In this document: piece after piece, positions 19,652 to 27,225 of the stretch
Layout: each line of letters begins with the position of its first letter
Position numbering within the stretch: the stretch's first letter is position 1
Origin: Muribaculaceae bacterium
GTDB taxonomy: Bacteria; Bacteroidota; Bacteroidia; Bacteroidales; Muribaculaceae
DNA length: 64,000 nucleotides
Direction: 5' to 3'
Assembly (NCBI GenBank): GCA_009775125.1
Contig: VSPD01000003.1
Location: 1-64,000 of the forward strand
Translations under genes and position numbers: made by a program
Notes under the pieces: generated by a model
What the model was told of the DNA's origin: nothing
Seen by the model: the letters and a program-made list of their open reading frames with translations, nothing else
The model's database searches: none

Positions 19652-20554
19652 TTAAAGTGCATTGTGAATTGTCATAGAGATTTTGGCCATCACGGCAGAA
19701 GCCTCGTCCTCGGAGCCGTTGAAGTCCTTTATCATTATTGCAAGCACATACGTCCGGCCATCCGGAAGCGTTACCCGCCCTACATCGTTGTGCGCCATGA
19801 GGATGCCTTCTGAATTTCGGAATCCGCTCCCCGTCTTGTGCGCAAGCGCAATGCCGGGCTTGTCTTTCAGCGGAGCATATATGCGGTCGAGTCCCGTTTG
19901 GCAATCGAGAAGTATCTCTTGCACAACACGTTGCTTATGATGAGAAACTATTGAATCGAAAAACACCTTCTCGATCAATCGCGCGCATGCGAGCGGCGTG
20001 CTGCGGTTGCCGTCGGCCAATGCGTGATTGCGGTGCATCTGTCGCTCGGTATATGAGATTCTAAAATCGTCTATGCCTGTGGATTCGCGGATAAACCGGT
20101 CGCAATCCTCCACGGAAACAATTCGGTCGAAAAGAAGATTGCTTGCGTTATTGTCGCTTTGTTGGAGTATATAGCGAAGCAATTCCTCGACAGAGAGGTT
20201 CAGATTCTCCTCCGCATGTTCTTTCAGCATCGGCGACCATGTATCAGGGTCCATTTCCGAGCGTGGAAATGAAATTATTGTATCAAGGGAAACACCCTGC
20301 CGGTCGAGAGCGTGACACACGGCAAGTGCCTCATGGAGCTTGAACACGCTCATCATTTGGTAATCCGCGTCGTTGTTTATCGTTACTGTATCGCCGTCGG
20401 GCATTATAACCGCCACCCCGACCTTTCCGGGCACCGAATCTGCAATAGCCTGCAATTCACGCCTCAACATGTCATTGCCGCCCGAGTCTCCTTTGGAACA
20501 CCCGCAAAAGACCCACGAAAGCATCAAGCACAAAGCAACTAACTTATTAACCAT
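19652..20554 (-). CDS. Class A beta-lactamase (CfxA/CepA-like A2 branch), putative lipoprotein
   Basis: This serine hydrolase opens beta-lactam rings in the periplasm. Signature residues are all present: S69-V-F-K72, S133-D-N135, general base E170 in YTERQMHRNH, and K240-T-G242 in AHKTGSG. HNDVGRV and the ending resemble the Bacteroidetes A2 group (CfxA, CblA, CepA). The N-terminus has a hydrophobic stretch ending FCGC with Cys19, a plausible lipobox. At 300 residues it is complete. It lies 12 nt after the glycosyltransferase gene, at the end of a four-gene leftward run. Spectrum cannot be deduced. Confidence 0.9.
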   Translation of the reverse strand: MVNKLVALCLMLSWVFCGCSKGDSGGNDMLRRELQAIADSVPGKVGVAVIMPDGDTVTINNDADYQMMSVFKLHEALAVCHALDRQGVSLDTIISFPRSEMDPDTWSPMLKEHAEENLNLSVEELLRYILQQSDNNASNLLFDRIVSVEDCDRFIRESTGIDDFRISYTERQMHRNHALADGNRSTPLACARLIEKVFFDSIVSHHKQRVVQEILLDCQTGLDRIYAPLKDKPGIALAHKTGSGFRNSEGILMAHNDVGRVTLPDGRTYVLAIMIKDFNGSEDEASAVMAKISMTIHNAL

Positions 20555-20566
20555 TTTTTCGATGTG

Positions 20567-21571
20567 TTAAAAAGTGCGGCGTCCTCGCAGATAGTAGTCT
20601 GTGAGGATATTTCTTTCCGTGCCGGGATATGAGCCGAGGAGGCTGACTGCGGGATGGTCTGAATAAGCCCGACGCATACGGGCAAAGTCGCGGTGAGCCT
20701 TGAATACGGCCTTGGCGTTGGCGAAGTCGAACGCGGCCACGAAGCGAGCCCAGGCCAGGGTGTCGAGAAGCCGGCGGACAAGGAGTTTGCGGCCACGCAC
20801 ACTATCGGGAAGATTTTTGTGCAACAGCAACAGGTTGTTGCGGAAATTGAGATATGTCTTGCGCGGATTCGACGCCGGCAAGGAGCCGCCGCCAAGGTGA
20901 TACACCTCGGCCGCCGGCACGGCCATAACCTTGCTGCCTGAAAGAAGCACACGCCAGCAAAGGTCGATTTCCTCCATATGGGCGAAGAAATCTTCATCAA
21001 GACCGCCGACAGAAAGATACAGGTCGGTGCGTATCATCAACGCGGCCCCAGAGGCCCAAAAGATAGGCATCGGAGTGTCGTACTGCCCCTTATCCGGCTC
21101 AGTCGTGGCAAAAATGCGCCCACGACAATAGGGATAGCCGTTTTTATCCAAGAAACCGCCACATGCGCCTGCATATTCGAAAACACGCTCAGGCAACGCC
21201 GTGTACGACAGTATCTTAGGCTGACAGGCCCCGACATCGGGATTGGCATCCATAAAATCCTGCAACGCCGAGTTCCAGCCCCGCGCAGGAGCCACATCGG
21301 AATTAAGCAAGATGGTATATTTATAGCGTGTGCGCTCTATTGCACGGTTATATCCGCCCGCAAAACCATAATTGCGGTCTAATATCAGCAGCTTGATATC
21401 GGGTTCAAATTGCCTTATTATTTCCACTGAGCGGTCGGTGGAGCCGTTGTCAGCCACAATTATATCGGCACGGGCGCGGTCGGTGTTCTCAATCACCTTT
21501 GGCAAAAATTCATTGAGCAACCGCTCGCCGTTCCAGTTCAGTATTATTATCGCAGTATCAGGCTTTGTCAT
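20567..21571 (-). CDS. Family 2 glycosyltransferase
   Basis: This 334-residue GT-A enzyme begins AIIILNWNGERLL and has IIVADNGSTDRSVEII and LLILDRNYGFAGGYN, then the DxD-like NSDVAP. These are typical of the rhamnosyltransferase-like GT2 proteins that build surface glycans. FDxxFFAHMEEIDLCWR (seen as DEDFFAHMEEIDLCWR) is the catalytic acid region. It overlaps the upstream acyltransferase gene by 14 nt. Confidence 0.92.
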   Translation of the reverse strand: MTKPDTAIIILNWNGERLLNEFLPKVIENTDRARADIIVADNGSTDRSVEIIRQFEPDIKLLILDRNYGFAGGYNRAIERTRYKYTILLNSDVAPARGWNSALQDFMDANPDVGACQPKILSYTALPERVFEYAGACGGFLDKNGYPYCRGRIFATTEPDKGQYDTPMPIFWASGAALMIRTDLYLSVGGLDEDFFAHMEEIDLCWRVLLSGSKVMAVPAAEVYHLGGGSLPASNPRKTYLNFRNNLLLLHKNLPDSVRGRKLLVRRLLDTLAWARFVAAFDFANAKAVFKAHRDFARMRRAYSDHPAVSLLGSYPGTERNILTDYYLRGRRTF

Positions 21572-22469
21572 TTTCGGGAAGCGTTACAGGTATTTTCCAC
21601 CGTTTGTGGCTCCACAGCCAGTTGGCCGGGTCGCGGCGTATCGTGGCTTCGAGCAGGCGTACATATTCGGCGGTGACGGCCATCGGCTCGGTGGAAGCCA
21701 CATCGCCGGAGAGGGGACGCACCGTAAGGTGATAGCGTCCGCGGCCTACACGGGCTATGTCCCAATATACGGCGGCCATGCCAAGACGGCGGGCAAGGGT
21801 CTCCGTACCGGTTATAAACGCCGTGGGATGAGAGAGGAAAGTTGTGATATAGGCAGGGTCGCCGTGGCTCGGTTTCTGGTCGGACATAAAGCCCGTGACC
21901 GACGGCATTTTATCGCGCCGCAAGGCGAGCAAAGCCCTCAAAGTATTTTTCTTAGGCAGCGACCGGGCGCCGAAACGACCCCGGATGCGAAGCATAAGCG
22001 CGTCCATGGCCTTGTCGCGCAGGGGGCGGTAGACCTGGCAGAAAGCCGCGTCGCGGTCGGGCGCAAGGGCGCTCCACAGCGTGACCGACGGCGCCCACTC
22101 CCAATTAAATGTATGCGAGAAATATGCGGCCACAGAACGTCCTTGCTTCATAAAGCCGTCGATAATCTCAACGCCCTCGAAGGTAAAGCGCGCGCGCATC
22201 TCCTCGTCGGACACATGCAGGAGTTTCACCGTCTCTACTATCATATCGGCGAAATTGCGGTAGAACTCCCGGGATATTTTCTTAATCTCTTGCTCCGATT
22301 TTTCAGGAAACGACTCGCGAAGGTTTTTCAACACCACCTTGCGTCGATAGCCGATGCCATGGCAAAGCACGAAATACACGAATGTGGATATCGCGTAGAG
22401 CACACACCACGGCAATCTTGCAGCGGCAGCGGCAAACATAGCCGGCAATTTAGCAACTAAGCTTTTCAT
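21558..22469 (-). CDS. LpxL/HtrB-type lysophospholipid (lipid A) acyltransferase
   Basis: The 303-residue protein has an N-terminal membrane segment, then the LpxL/LABLAT layout: NLRESFPEKSEQEIKKISREFY, YFSHTFNWEWAP with His followed by an acidic residue as in HX4(D/E), and GFMSDQKP further on. It probably adds a secondary acyl chain to lipid A at the inner membrane; a role on another lipid cannot be excluded. It overlaps mtaB by 4 nt and the glycosyltransferase by 14 nt. Confidence 0.87.
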   Translation of the reverse strand: MKSLVAKLPAMFAAAAARLPWCVLYAISTFVYFVLCHGIGYRRKVVLKNLRESFPEKSEQEIKKISREFYRNFADMIVETVKLLHVSDEEMRARFTFEGVEIIDGFMKQGRSVAAYFSHTFNWEWAPSVTLWSALAPDRDAAFCQVYRPLRDKAMDALMLRIRGRFGARSLPKKNTLRALLALRRDKMPSVTGFMSDQKPSHGDPAYITTFLSHPTAFITGTETLARRLGMAAVYWDIARVGRGRYHLTVRPLSGDVASTEPMAVTAEYVRLLEATIRRDPANWLWSHKRWKIPVTLPENDKA

Positions 22470-23779
22470 GGCTCTACGACGGTTCCGTTAAATTCGAGCG
22501 TGGCCTCATCGAGCGAGTCGAGGCGCACGTTCACTATTGTGTTATCTTGTATCGGAGCGTCGGCTCCCAGATGCACACGCAGATAGTTGTCGGTGAATCC
22601 CGAGCCATCGTGCTCTACAAGCACGGGGCGCACTGTACTTACAAAGCGACGGGAAAAATCGAGCAATTTCTCGTCGCTCACGGCTATCATGCGGCGGTCG
22701 CGCACGTGCTTGTCGTGCTGGCTCACTACATGTCCGATTTCGAGCGCACGCGTACCGGGGCGCTCGCTGTAAGGGAACACATGCAGGCGTGAGATGTCGA
22801 GCGAACGCACAAATGCCTCGCTTTCGGCAAACAGCTCGTCGGTTTCGCCGCGAGCGCCGACAATCAGGTCGACACCGATGAAAGCATCGGGCATTGCAGC
22901 GCGTATCCGCTCGATTTTCGATTGGAAAAGAGCCGTGTCGTAGTGGCGACGCATAAGCCGGAGCACCTCGTCGGAGCCGCATTGCAACGGAATATGAAAA
23001 TGAGGCATGAAGGCGCGCGAACCGGCGCACCAGTCGATTATCTCGTCTGTAAGCAGATTGGGTTCTATCGAAGAAATGCGGTAACGCTCGATGCCTTCGA
23101 CGCCGTCGAGCTCGCGGATAAGGTCGAAGAATGTATCGTCGCGTCCTTTTCCGAAATCGCCTATATTCACGCCCGTTATCACAATTTCCTTGCCCCCTTC
23201 GGCGGCAACGGCGCGAGCCTGGCTCACAACCTGGTCTATTGTGCCGCTGCGGCTGCGGCCGCGTGCCCGCGGAATAGTGCAGTAGGTGCACCAATAGTCG
23301 CATCCGTCTTGCACTTTCAGGAAATAGCGTGTGCGGTCGCCCCGCGAGCACGACGGGGAGAAGTCGCGGATGGCGGGCGTGGGCGTAACTTCCGTCACAG
23401 CCTCGCCGGTTTGCATCCAACGGTCGAGAAACTGCACCAACTGCAACTTCTGATTGCTTCCGGCCACCACTCGCACGCCTTCGAGCGCGGCCACCTCCTC
23501 GGGTTTGAGCTGCGCATAGCAACCTGTGACAAGAATCGGGGCGACAGGATAGCGGCGATGAAGCGAACGGATGAGCTGGCGACATTTCTTGTCGGCCTCA
23601 GCCGTTACCGAACACGAGTTCACAACTATTATATCGGGGCGTTCGTCTTTCGCGGCACGGCTTACGCCACGGTCGGCAAACATCTGCGCCACAGTAGACG
23701 TCTCGGCAAAATTCAGTTTGCATCCAAACGTGTGAAAAAGCGCCTTCAATTCCTTATTTTCCGTCAATTCTGCTTCCAT
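22466..23779 (-). CDS. mtaB: tRNA t6A37 methylthiotransferase MtaB
   Basis: This radical-SAM enzyme converts t6A to ms2t6A at position 37 of tRNA. The N-terminal UPF0004 domain has three cysteines (FHTFGCKLN, VVNSCSVT, LVTGCYAQ). The radical-SAM CDYWCTYCTIPRARG carries the CxxxCxxC cluster motif. A TRAM-like domain forms the C-terminus. I use ATG 23779 (437 residues); the frame reaches further upstream without similarity. It is the first gene of the leftward run ending with the beta-lactamase. Confidence 0.95.
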   Translation of the reverse strand: MEAELTENKELKALFHTFGCKLNFAETSTVAQMFADRGVSRAAKDERPDIIVVNSCSVTAEADKKCRQLIRSLHRRYPVAPILVTGCYAQLKPEEVAALEGVRVVAGSNQKLQLVQFLDRWMQTGEAVTEVTPTPAIRDFSPSCSRGDRTRYFLKVQDGCDYWCTYCTIPRARGRSRSGTIDQVVSQARAVAAEGGKEIVITGVNIGDFGKGRDDTFFDLIRELDGVEGIERYRISSIEPNLLTDEIIDWCAGSRAFMPHFHIPLQCGSDEVLRLMRRHYDTALFQSKIERIRAAMPDAFIGVDLIVGARGETDELFAESEAFVRSLDISRLHVFPYSERPGTRALEIGHVVSQHDKHVRDRRMIAVSDEKLLDFSRRFVSTVRPVLVEHDGSGFTDNYLRVHLGADAPIQDNTIVNVRLDSLDEATLEFNGTVVEP

Positions 23780-23837
23780 AATTAATTTCAATGCAAAGGT
23801 AAGAAAATTTCGGCACAATCCGAAAAGCAGGCGCATG

Positions 23838-23855
23838 GAATCGCATTAGCGATTC
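23838..23855. repeat. GAATCGC hairpin
   Basis: GAATCGC-ATTA-GCGATTC forms a perfect 7-bp stem with a 4-nt loop, just upstream of element E2. Related copies are at 17168-17184 and 23937-23953. Confidence 0.8.
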
Positions 23856-23863
23856 AAGAATGT

Positions 23864-24267
23864 AGAGGATGTGTCAAAATTGCAAAAAGTAGGAACGCAC
23901 GGTTGGGCAATGCGGTTCAAGTAAGGGCGTATCACAGAATCGCGTAGCGATTCAAGACAATAGCCGTGGGTGAGGGCATGGCGAAGCCACGACCAAACCC
24001 ACGGAAAAAGGTTGCCGGCAACCGTGGATTTGGAGCGGAGCCTGCCGGAGCGTTCGATTATGCCAACCGTGGTGTAGAACGCTACGCTGTCGCTCGCTCC
24101 AATACCAAAGATGAATCAAATCGCCTAACCGGGGGTTACGCTATCGCTCCACCCCCGGCTAATGTCTTGAAGCGCTACGCGCTTCTGCTCCATAGCTATG
24201 GCTTACCGCATTGCACGAGCCGTGCGTCCCTACAATTTTGGCATAAACAGTCTTTGATACACCCTCA
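23864..24267. mobile_element. MITE-like element E2, about 404 bp
   Basis: The ends are inverted: AGAGGATGTGTCAAAA near 23864 and its counterpart TTTGATACACCCTC near 24253. Just inside lie GTAGGAACGCACGG and CCGTGCGTCCCTAC. The interior is a series of hairpins, among them GAATCGC-GTA-GCGATTC (23937-23953), a CCGTGGGT / ACCCACGG stem, a CGGGGGT / ACCCCCG stem (around 24130-24157) and GAAGCGC-TAC-GCGCTTC (24169-24185). No transposase is present. About 200 bp of the interior (24032-24232) is repeated near 62436-62643. Confidence 0.7.
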
Positions 24268-24289
24268 TTGCCATATAGGTTGCATCTGT

Positions 24290-24571
24290 TTAGAGATTCA
24301 GATATTCTTTAAGGGCTTCGACATATTCTTCAAATGCCTTGCGCCCTTGTCCTGTTACTTGACAGACGGTTCTGGTTTTCTTGCCGACAAATCCCTTTTC
24401 CATAGCGATATATCCGGCATTTGAAAGTTTGTCGAGCTGTACGCTAAGATTACCTGCGGTTGCTTCGGTTTTTTCTTTTAGAAAGACAAAATCCGCCTCG
24501 TCGACATTCATAAGAATTGACATTACCGCAAGACGTAGTTGCGAATGCAACAGCGGATCAAGTTCTTTCAT
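24290..24571 (-). CDS. Winged-helix transcriptional regulator (MarR-like, HTH_34 type)
   Basis: This 93-residue protein is a single winged-helix domain: LHSQLRLAVMSILMNVDEADFVFLKEKT, then the recognition helix ATAGNLSVQLDKLSNAGYI and a wing EKGFVGKKTRTVCQVTGQGRKA. This small stand-alone type is common in Bacteroidetes beside membrane proteins. It overlaps the membrane-protein gene by 4 nt (ATGA) and is translated second. The palindromes upstream of the pair (25228-25244, 25308-25324) are good candidates for its own operators. Confidence 0.88.
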   Translation of the reverse strand: MKELDPLLHSQLRLAVMSILMNVDEADFVFLKEKTEATAGNLSVQLDKLSNAGYIAMEKGFVGKKTRTVCQVTGQGRKAFEEYVEALKEYLNL

Positions 24572-25197
24572 AGATTCTTTTTCGCTTTATAGTTTACAAC
24601 ATGACCGGGTATAATCATCATGCAGATAAACGCCACAATAAACAGAGGCATCACCCAAGAGGCCGCCAGCACCACTTTGCCCGCGATGCAACATGTCAAA
24701 ACAATGCCGGCAGATAAGCCAAGCATGCCACCCCATATACATGAGGATTCATTCAGGACTATCCCGTTTGCAATTTCAGCAAACGGAACGATAATGAGGG
24801 CGAACACAAACATGGCGCTCCATCCGTCTATTCCCCAAAACAGGGTAAGGACAAGGCATACAAGAGTACATGCCACGGCACCGAACCCAACTACCGTCCA
24901 CAGGCGGGATATGATTTTGTCGGTATAGGTCTTAACACCTTTGCTTATAGCTTCCTTCTTAGCCATAACAGGAGTGGCAATTCCTCCGATTACCAAGATT
25001 AGAGACCACAGCCAGTTTACCGCCTGATTATGAGTGAGCGCAAGCAATGTCCACACAAGCGCACTTATGCAAAGCGTGAGATAACCCCACATAAGCATGA
25101 TGTTGCCATCGCCAAGACTATACCGTTTCTTGGTGCGAGCTATCATCGAGGTTATTATCTCGATGCTTTCTCTTTCGTTAATTCTTTTTTCTTCCAT
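24568..25197 (-). CDS. Multi-spanning membrane protein co-transcribed with a winged-helix regulator
   Basis: The 209-residue protein starts with a charged cytoplasmic segment (about 1-40) followed by about six hydrophobic segments (e.g. LMWGYLTLCISALVWTLLAL, LWSLILVIGGIATPVMA, AACTLVC region, FVFALIIVPFAEIANGIVL). No enzymatic motif is seen and no family beyond a Bacteroidetes membrane-protein type is recognised. ATG 25197 is used; a TTG at 25224 would add nine residues. Because the downstream regulator is coupled to it, it may sense or respond to the condition that the regulator controls (inference). Confidence 0.75.
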   Translation of the reverse strand: MEEKRINERESIEIITSMIARTKKRYSLGDGNIMLMWGYLTLCISALVWTLLALTHNQAVNWLWSLILVIGGIATPVMAKKEAISKGVKTYTDKIISRLWTVVGFGAVACTLVCLVLTLFWGIDGWSAMFVFALIIVPFAEIANGIVLNESSCIWGGMLGLSAGIVLTCCIAGKVVLAASWVMPLFIVAFICMMIIPGHVVNYKAKKNL

Positions 25198-25227
25198 ATT
25201 TTGGAATTTTAAAAGGGTTTGCAAATC

Positions 25228-25244
25228 GGTTTATTTTATAAACC
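25228..25244. promoter_or_regulatory. Palindromic operator copy 2 (leader)
   Basis: GGTTTATTTTATAAACC is a perfect 6-bp inverted repeat with a 5-nt centre. It is identical to the copy at 25308-25324, lies 31 nt upstream of the membrane-protein start codon and is downstream of the promoter, so it could act as a roadblock site. Confidence 0.7.
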
Positions 25245-25251
25245 TTATCTA

Positions 25252-25287
25252 TTCAAAAAAAAGAGCGGTCGCGCGTTTCCGCTCTAT
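25252..25287 (-). terminator. Leader hairpin followed by a T-tract
   Basis: Read leftward, AGAGCGG pairs with CCGCTCT around a 10-nt GC-rich loop and is followed by a run of T. It looks like an intrinsic terminator or 5-prime protective hairpin placed almost at the start of the leftward transcript. Confidence 0.6.
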
Positions 25288-25295
25288 TTCAGTTG

Positions 25296-25327
25296 CAAAT
25301 TTAATACGGTTTATTTTATAAACCAAA
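25296..25327 (-). promoter_or_regulatory. Leftward promoter with operator in the spacer
   Basis: Read leftward, TTTG (25327-25324) and TAAATTTG (25303-25296) are exactly 20 nt apart, matching -33 and -7. The spacer is almost wholly occupied by the palindrome GGTTTATAAAATAAACC (25308-25324), so a bound repressor would block polymerase. It drives the membrane protein and regulator genes. Confidence 0.75.
25308..25324. promoter_or_regulatory. Palindromic operator copy 1 (promoter spacer)
   Basis: A 17-nt perfect palindromic site identical to 25228-25244; the two are 80 bp apart start to start. It overlaps the spacer between the -33 and -7 boxes. Confidence 0.72.
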
Positions 25328-25391
25328 TTTTAGAGCACTTTTTTTCAAAAAAATTGGATTCAAAATCGAGAATGTATAAAAATACCAAACA

Positions 25392-25517
25392 GTAGGGTCG
25401 CACGGTTGGTGCGTCCGAGAAATCACGCAGGTAATTGATTGATAATCAATTGTTAATCTGCGAACGCACGAGCGTCCCTACAAATTCGGCATGAACAGCC
25501 TTTTTGATACACCCTCT
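25392..25517. mobile_element. Short MITE-like element E3
   Basis: The left end GTAGGGTCGCACGG (25392-25405) is inverted relative to GCACGAGCGTCCCTAC (25466-25481). The outer tail runs on to TTTTTGATACACCCTC, the same tail as the right end of E2. The middle is an AT hairpin built on AATTGATT / AATCAATT. Confidence 0.7.
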
Positions 25518-25536
25518 TACAAGATTAACTTGCATC

Positions 25537-26655
25537 TTACCGGCTATTTGCGATTGCGGAGGCGGCGTTGGCGGCGGCTGAGGAGGAGCCAAGGCGCGAG
25601 AGCATGGCATCGTAGGAGGCGAGCATGGCGGAGCGTGATTCGCCGTCGGGGAGGATGGAGGCGAGCATGGGGTAGATGGCGTCGGGGGTGCAAAGGTGCA
25701 GGAGCATTTCGGGGATTATGGCCGAATCGGCAATAAGGTTGGGGAGGGTGACGAAACGCACGCTGAGGAGATTTTTCATTATATTATATGACAGGCGCGA
25801 GCCGTTGGCACGATACATTGCTATCTGCGGCACACGGGCTATGGCCGTTTCGAGCGTGGCCGTGCCGGATGTGACGAGCGCGCCGCGCGCATGGCGAAGC
25901 AATGCCCAGGTTGCGTCGTGTAGGACGGGAAGACGGGTGAATTGGCTGTAATAATCGGCATCGACACCCGGAGCGCCGGCCACCACTGCCTGGTATTGCG
26001 GAAACCGACGGGCGGTTTCGGCCATGACCGGAAGATTGTTCTTAATCTCGCCAAGCCGGCTGCCGGGCATAAGCAGAAGAAGCGGACGATTGGGGCGCAA
26101 GCGGCGGGCGGCTGCAAACGTGGCCCAATCGGGAGCCTCGGCAAGATGCCTGCGCACTTCCTCTACCGAGGGATTGCCGACATAAGTCACCTCCATGCCG
26201 TAGCTGCGATAAAAGTCCACCTCGAAGGGGAATATACACAGCATTTGGTCGACAACTTTGCGGATAGTGCGCACCCGCCATTTTTTCCAGGCCCATACTT
26301 TTGGCGATATGAAATATACTGTCTTGATGCCGAGTTTCTTGGCAAAGGCGGCCATTTTAAGGTTGAAGCTCGGATAGTCGACCAGTATCAGGCGGTCGGG
26401 GGCATATTCTTCAATCGCAGCACGCGCCGTCTTGAAATTGCGACGGATTCGGCCCAGATTGCGAAGCACCTCGCTGAATCCCATGAATGCCATGTCGCGG
26501 TAATGAATCACGGGGTCGGCCGCGGCCTCGGCGGCCATGAGGTCGCCGCCAAGAAAGCGAAAATCGGCATCGGGGTCGGCTTTTTTAAGTTCGCGGATAA
26601 GTTCGGCGGCATGAAGGTCGCCGGAAGCCTCGCCGGCTATGATGAAATATTTCAT
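25537..26655 (-). CDS. lpxB: Lipid-A-disaccharide synthase LpxB
   Basis: LpxB joins UDP-diacylglucosamine and lipid X into the lipid A disaccharide at the inner membrane. The 372-residue protein begins KYFIIAGEASGDLHAAELI and contains LILVDYPSFNLKMA, FISPKVWAWKKWR, YVGNPSVE, LLLMPGSRLGEI and TSGTATLETAI, all LpxB hallmarks. I place the start at ATG 26655, which overlaps the tadA stop by 4 nt. The last residues are Ala/Ser-rich and low in information. Confidence 0.96.
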   Translation of the reverse strand: MKYFIIAGEASGDLHAAELIRELKKADPDADFRFLGGDLMAAEAAADPVIHYRDMAFMGFSEVLRNLGRIRRNFKTARAAIEEYAPDRLILVDYPSFNLKMAAFAKKLGIKTVYFISPKVWAWKKWRVRTIRKVVDQMLCIFPFEVDFYRSYGMEVTYVGNPSVEEVRRHLAEAPDWATFAAARRLRPNRPLLLLMPGSRLGEIKNNLPVMAETARRFPQYQAVVAGAPGVDADYYSQFTRLPVLHDATWALLRHARGALVTSGTATLETAIARVPQIAMYRANGSRLSYNIMKNLLSVRFVTLPNLIADSAIIPEMLLHLCTPDAIYPMLASILPDGESRSAMLASYDAMLSRLGSSSAAANAASAIANSR

Positions 26656-27089
26656 TTGCGTTTCTGTTTGAAAAAAGATTGCATCAGAGCGCGTGATTGC
26701 GTCTCGCACACGCCACGCACCACTTGGCAACGCGGATGAAAAGGACTTTTCGACGTGTAGGTCCGATAGCCACGTTTGTCGTCGTCACACCCAATTACCA
26801 CACGGCCGATTTGCGCCCAGCCTATCGCGCCGGCGCACATAAGGCACGGCTCTACCGTGACATATAGCGTGGCGTCGGGCAAATATTTGCTTCCGGTGAG
26901 CGAAGCGGCGGCTGTAATGGCCTGAATCTCGGCATGGGCCGTAACGTCGCCCAAAGCCTGGGTAAGGTTGTGGCCCTTCCCCACCACCCTGCCGCCAAGC
27001 ACCACAACGGCCCCGACCGGAATCTCTCCGCAGTCGGCAGCCTGCCGGGCCTCGGCCAAAGCCATGGTCATGTAATATTCGTCTGTCAT
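26652..27089 (-). CDS. tadA: tRNA adenosine(34) deaminase TadA
   Basis: TadA deaminates wobble adenosine to inosine in tRNA-Arg(ACG). The zinc-binding and catalytic residues are seen as H52-A-E54 and P-C82-L-M-C85. The 145-residue length is normal. It lies directly upstream of lpxB with a 4-nt overlap, so the two form a small leftward operon. Confidence 0.93.
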   Translation of the reverse strand: MTDEYYMTMALAEARQAADCGEIPVGAVVVLGGRVVGKGHNLTQALGDVTAHAEIQAITAAASLTGSKYLPDATLYVTVEPCLMCAGAIGWAQIGRVVIGCDDDKRGYRTYTSKSPFHPRCQVVRGVCETQSRALMQSFFKQKRK

Positions 27090-27142
27090 GATGCAAAGTT
27101 AATAAATTGCCCTGAAACAGGCAAAAAACGCCACCATAGTTA

Positions 27143-27172
27143 TTGCCATATGAGATATGTTTGCTATCTTTG
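27143..27172 (+). promoter_or_regulatory. Promoter of the BspA-like gene
   Basis: TTG at 27143-27145 and TATCTTTG at 27165-27172 are spaced by 19 nt, matching the Bacteroidales -33/-7 pattern. The start codon is at 27226. Confidence 0.75.
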
Positions 27173-27225
27173 CTCCGAGACAAAAGTCATCTTTTATTCT
27201 TACGATTAATTATTTTAGTTTGCTT

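Larger units (their letters stand above)
23780..24289. other. Repeat-filled 510-bp intergenic stretch
   Basis: No gene is supported. The stretch holds two GAATCGC hairpins and the MITE-like element E2 (23864-24267). Open frames here run through hairpins and are not credible. Confidence 0.75.
25198..25536. other. 340-bp intergenic control and repeat region
   Basis: No gene is seen. From right to left it holds the MITE-like element E3 (25392-25517), an AT-rich spacer, the leftward promoter with embedded operator, a GC hairpin with a T-tract, and a second operator copy. Confidence 0.8.

Noticed and set aside
23966..24424. Open frame through element E2, with similar peptide text in 62473-62700
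   Set aside because: The shared peptides (e.g. GYAIAPP, LKRYALLLHS) follow from DNA similarity of hairpin repeats; the frame crosses many stems and has no start context.
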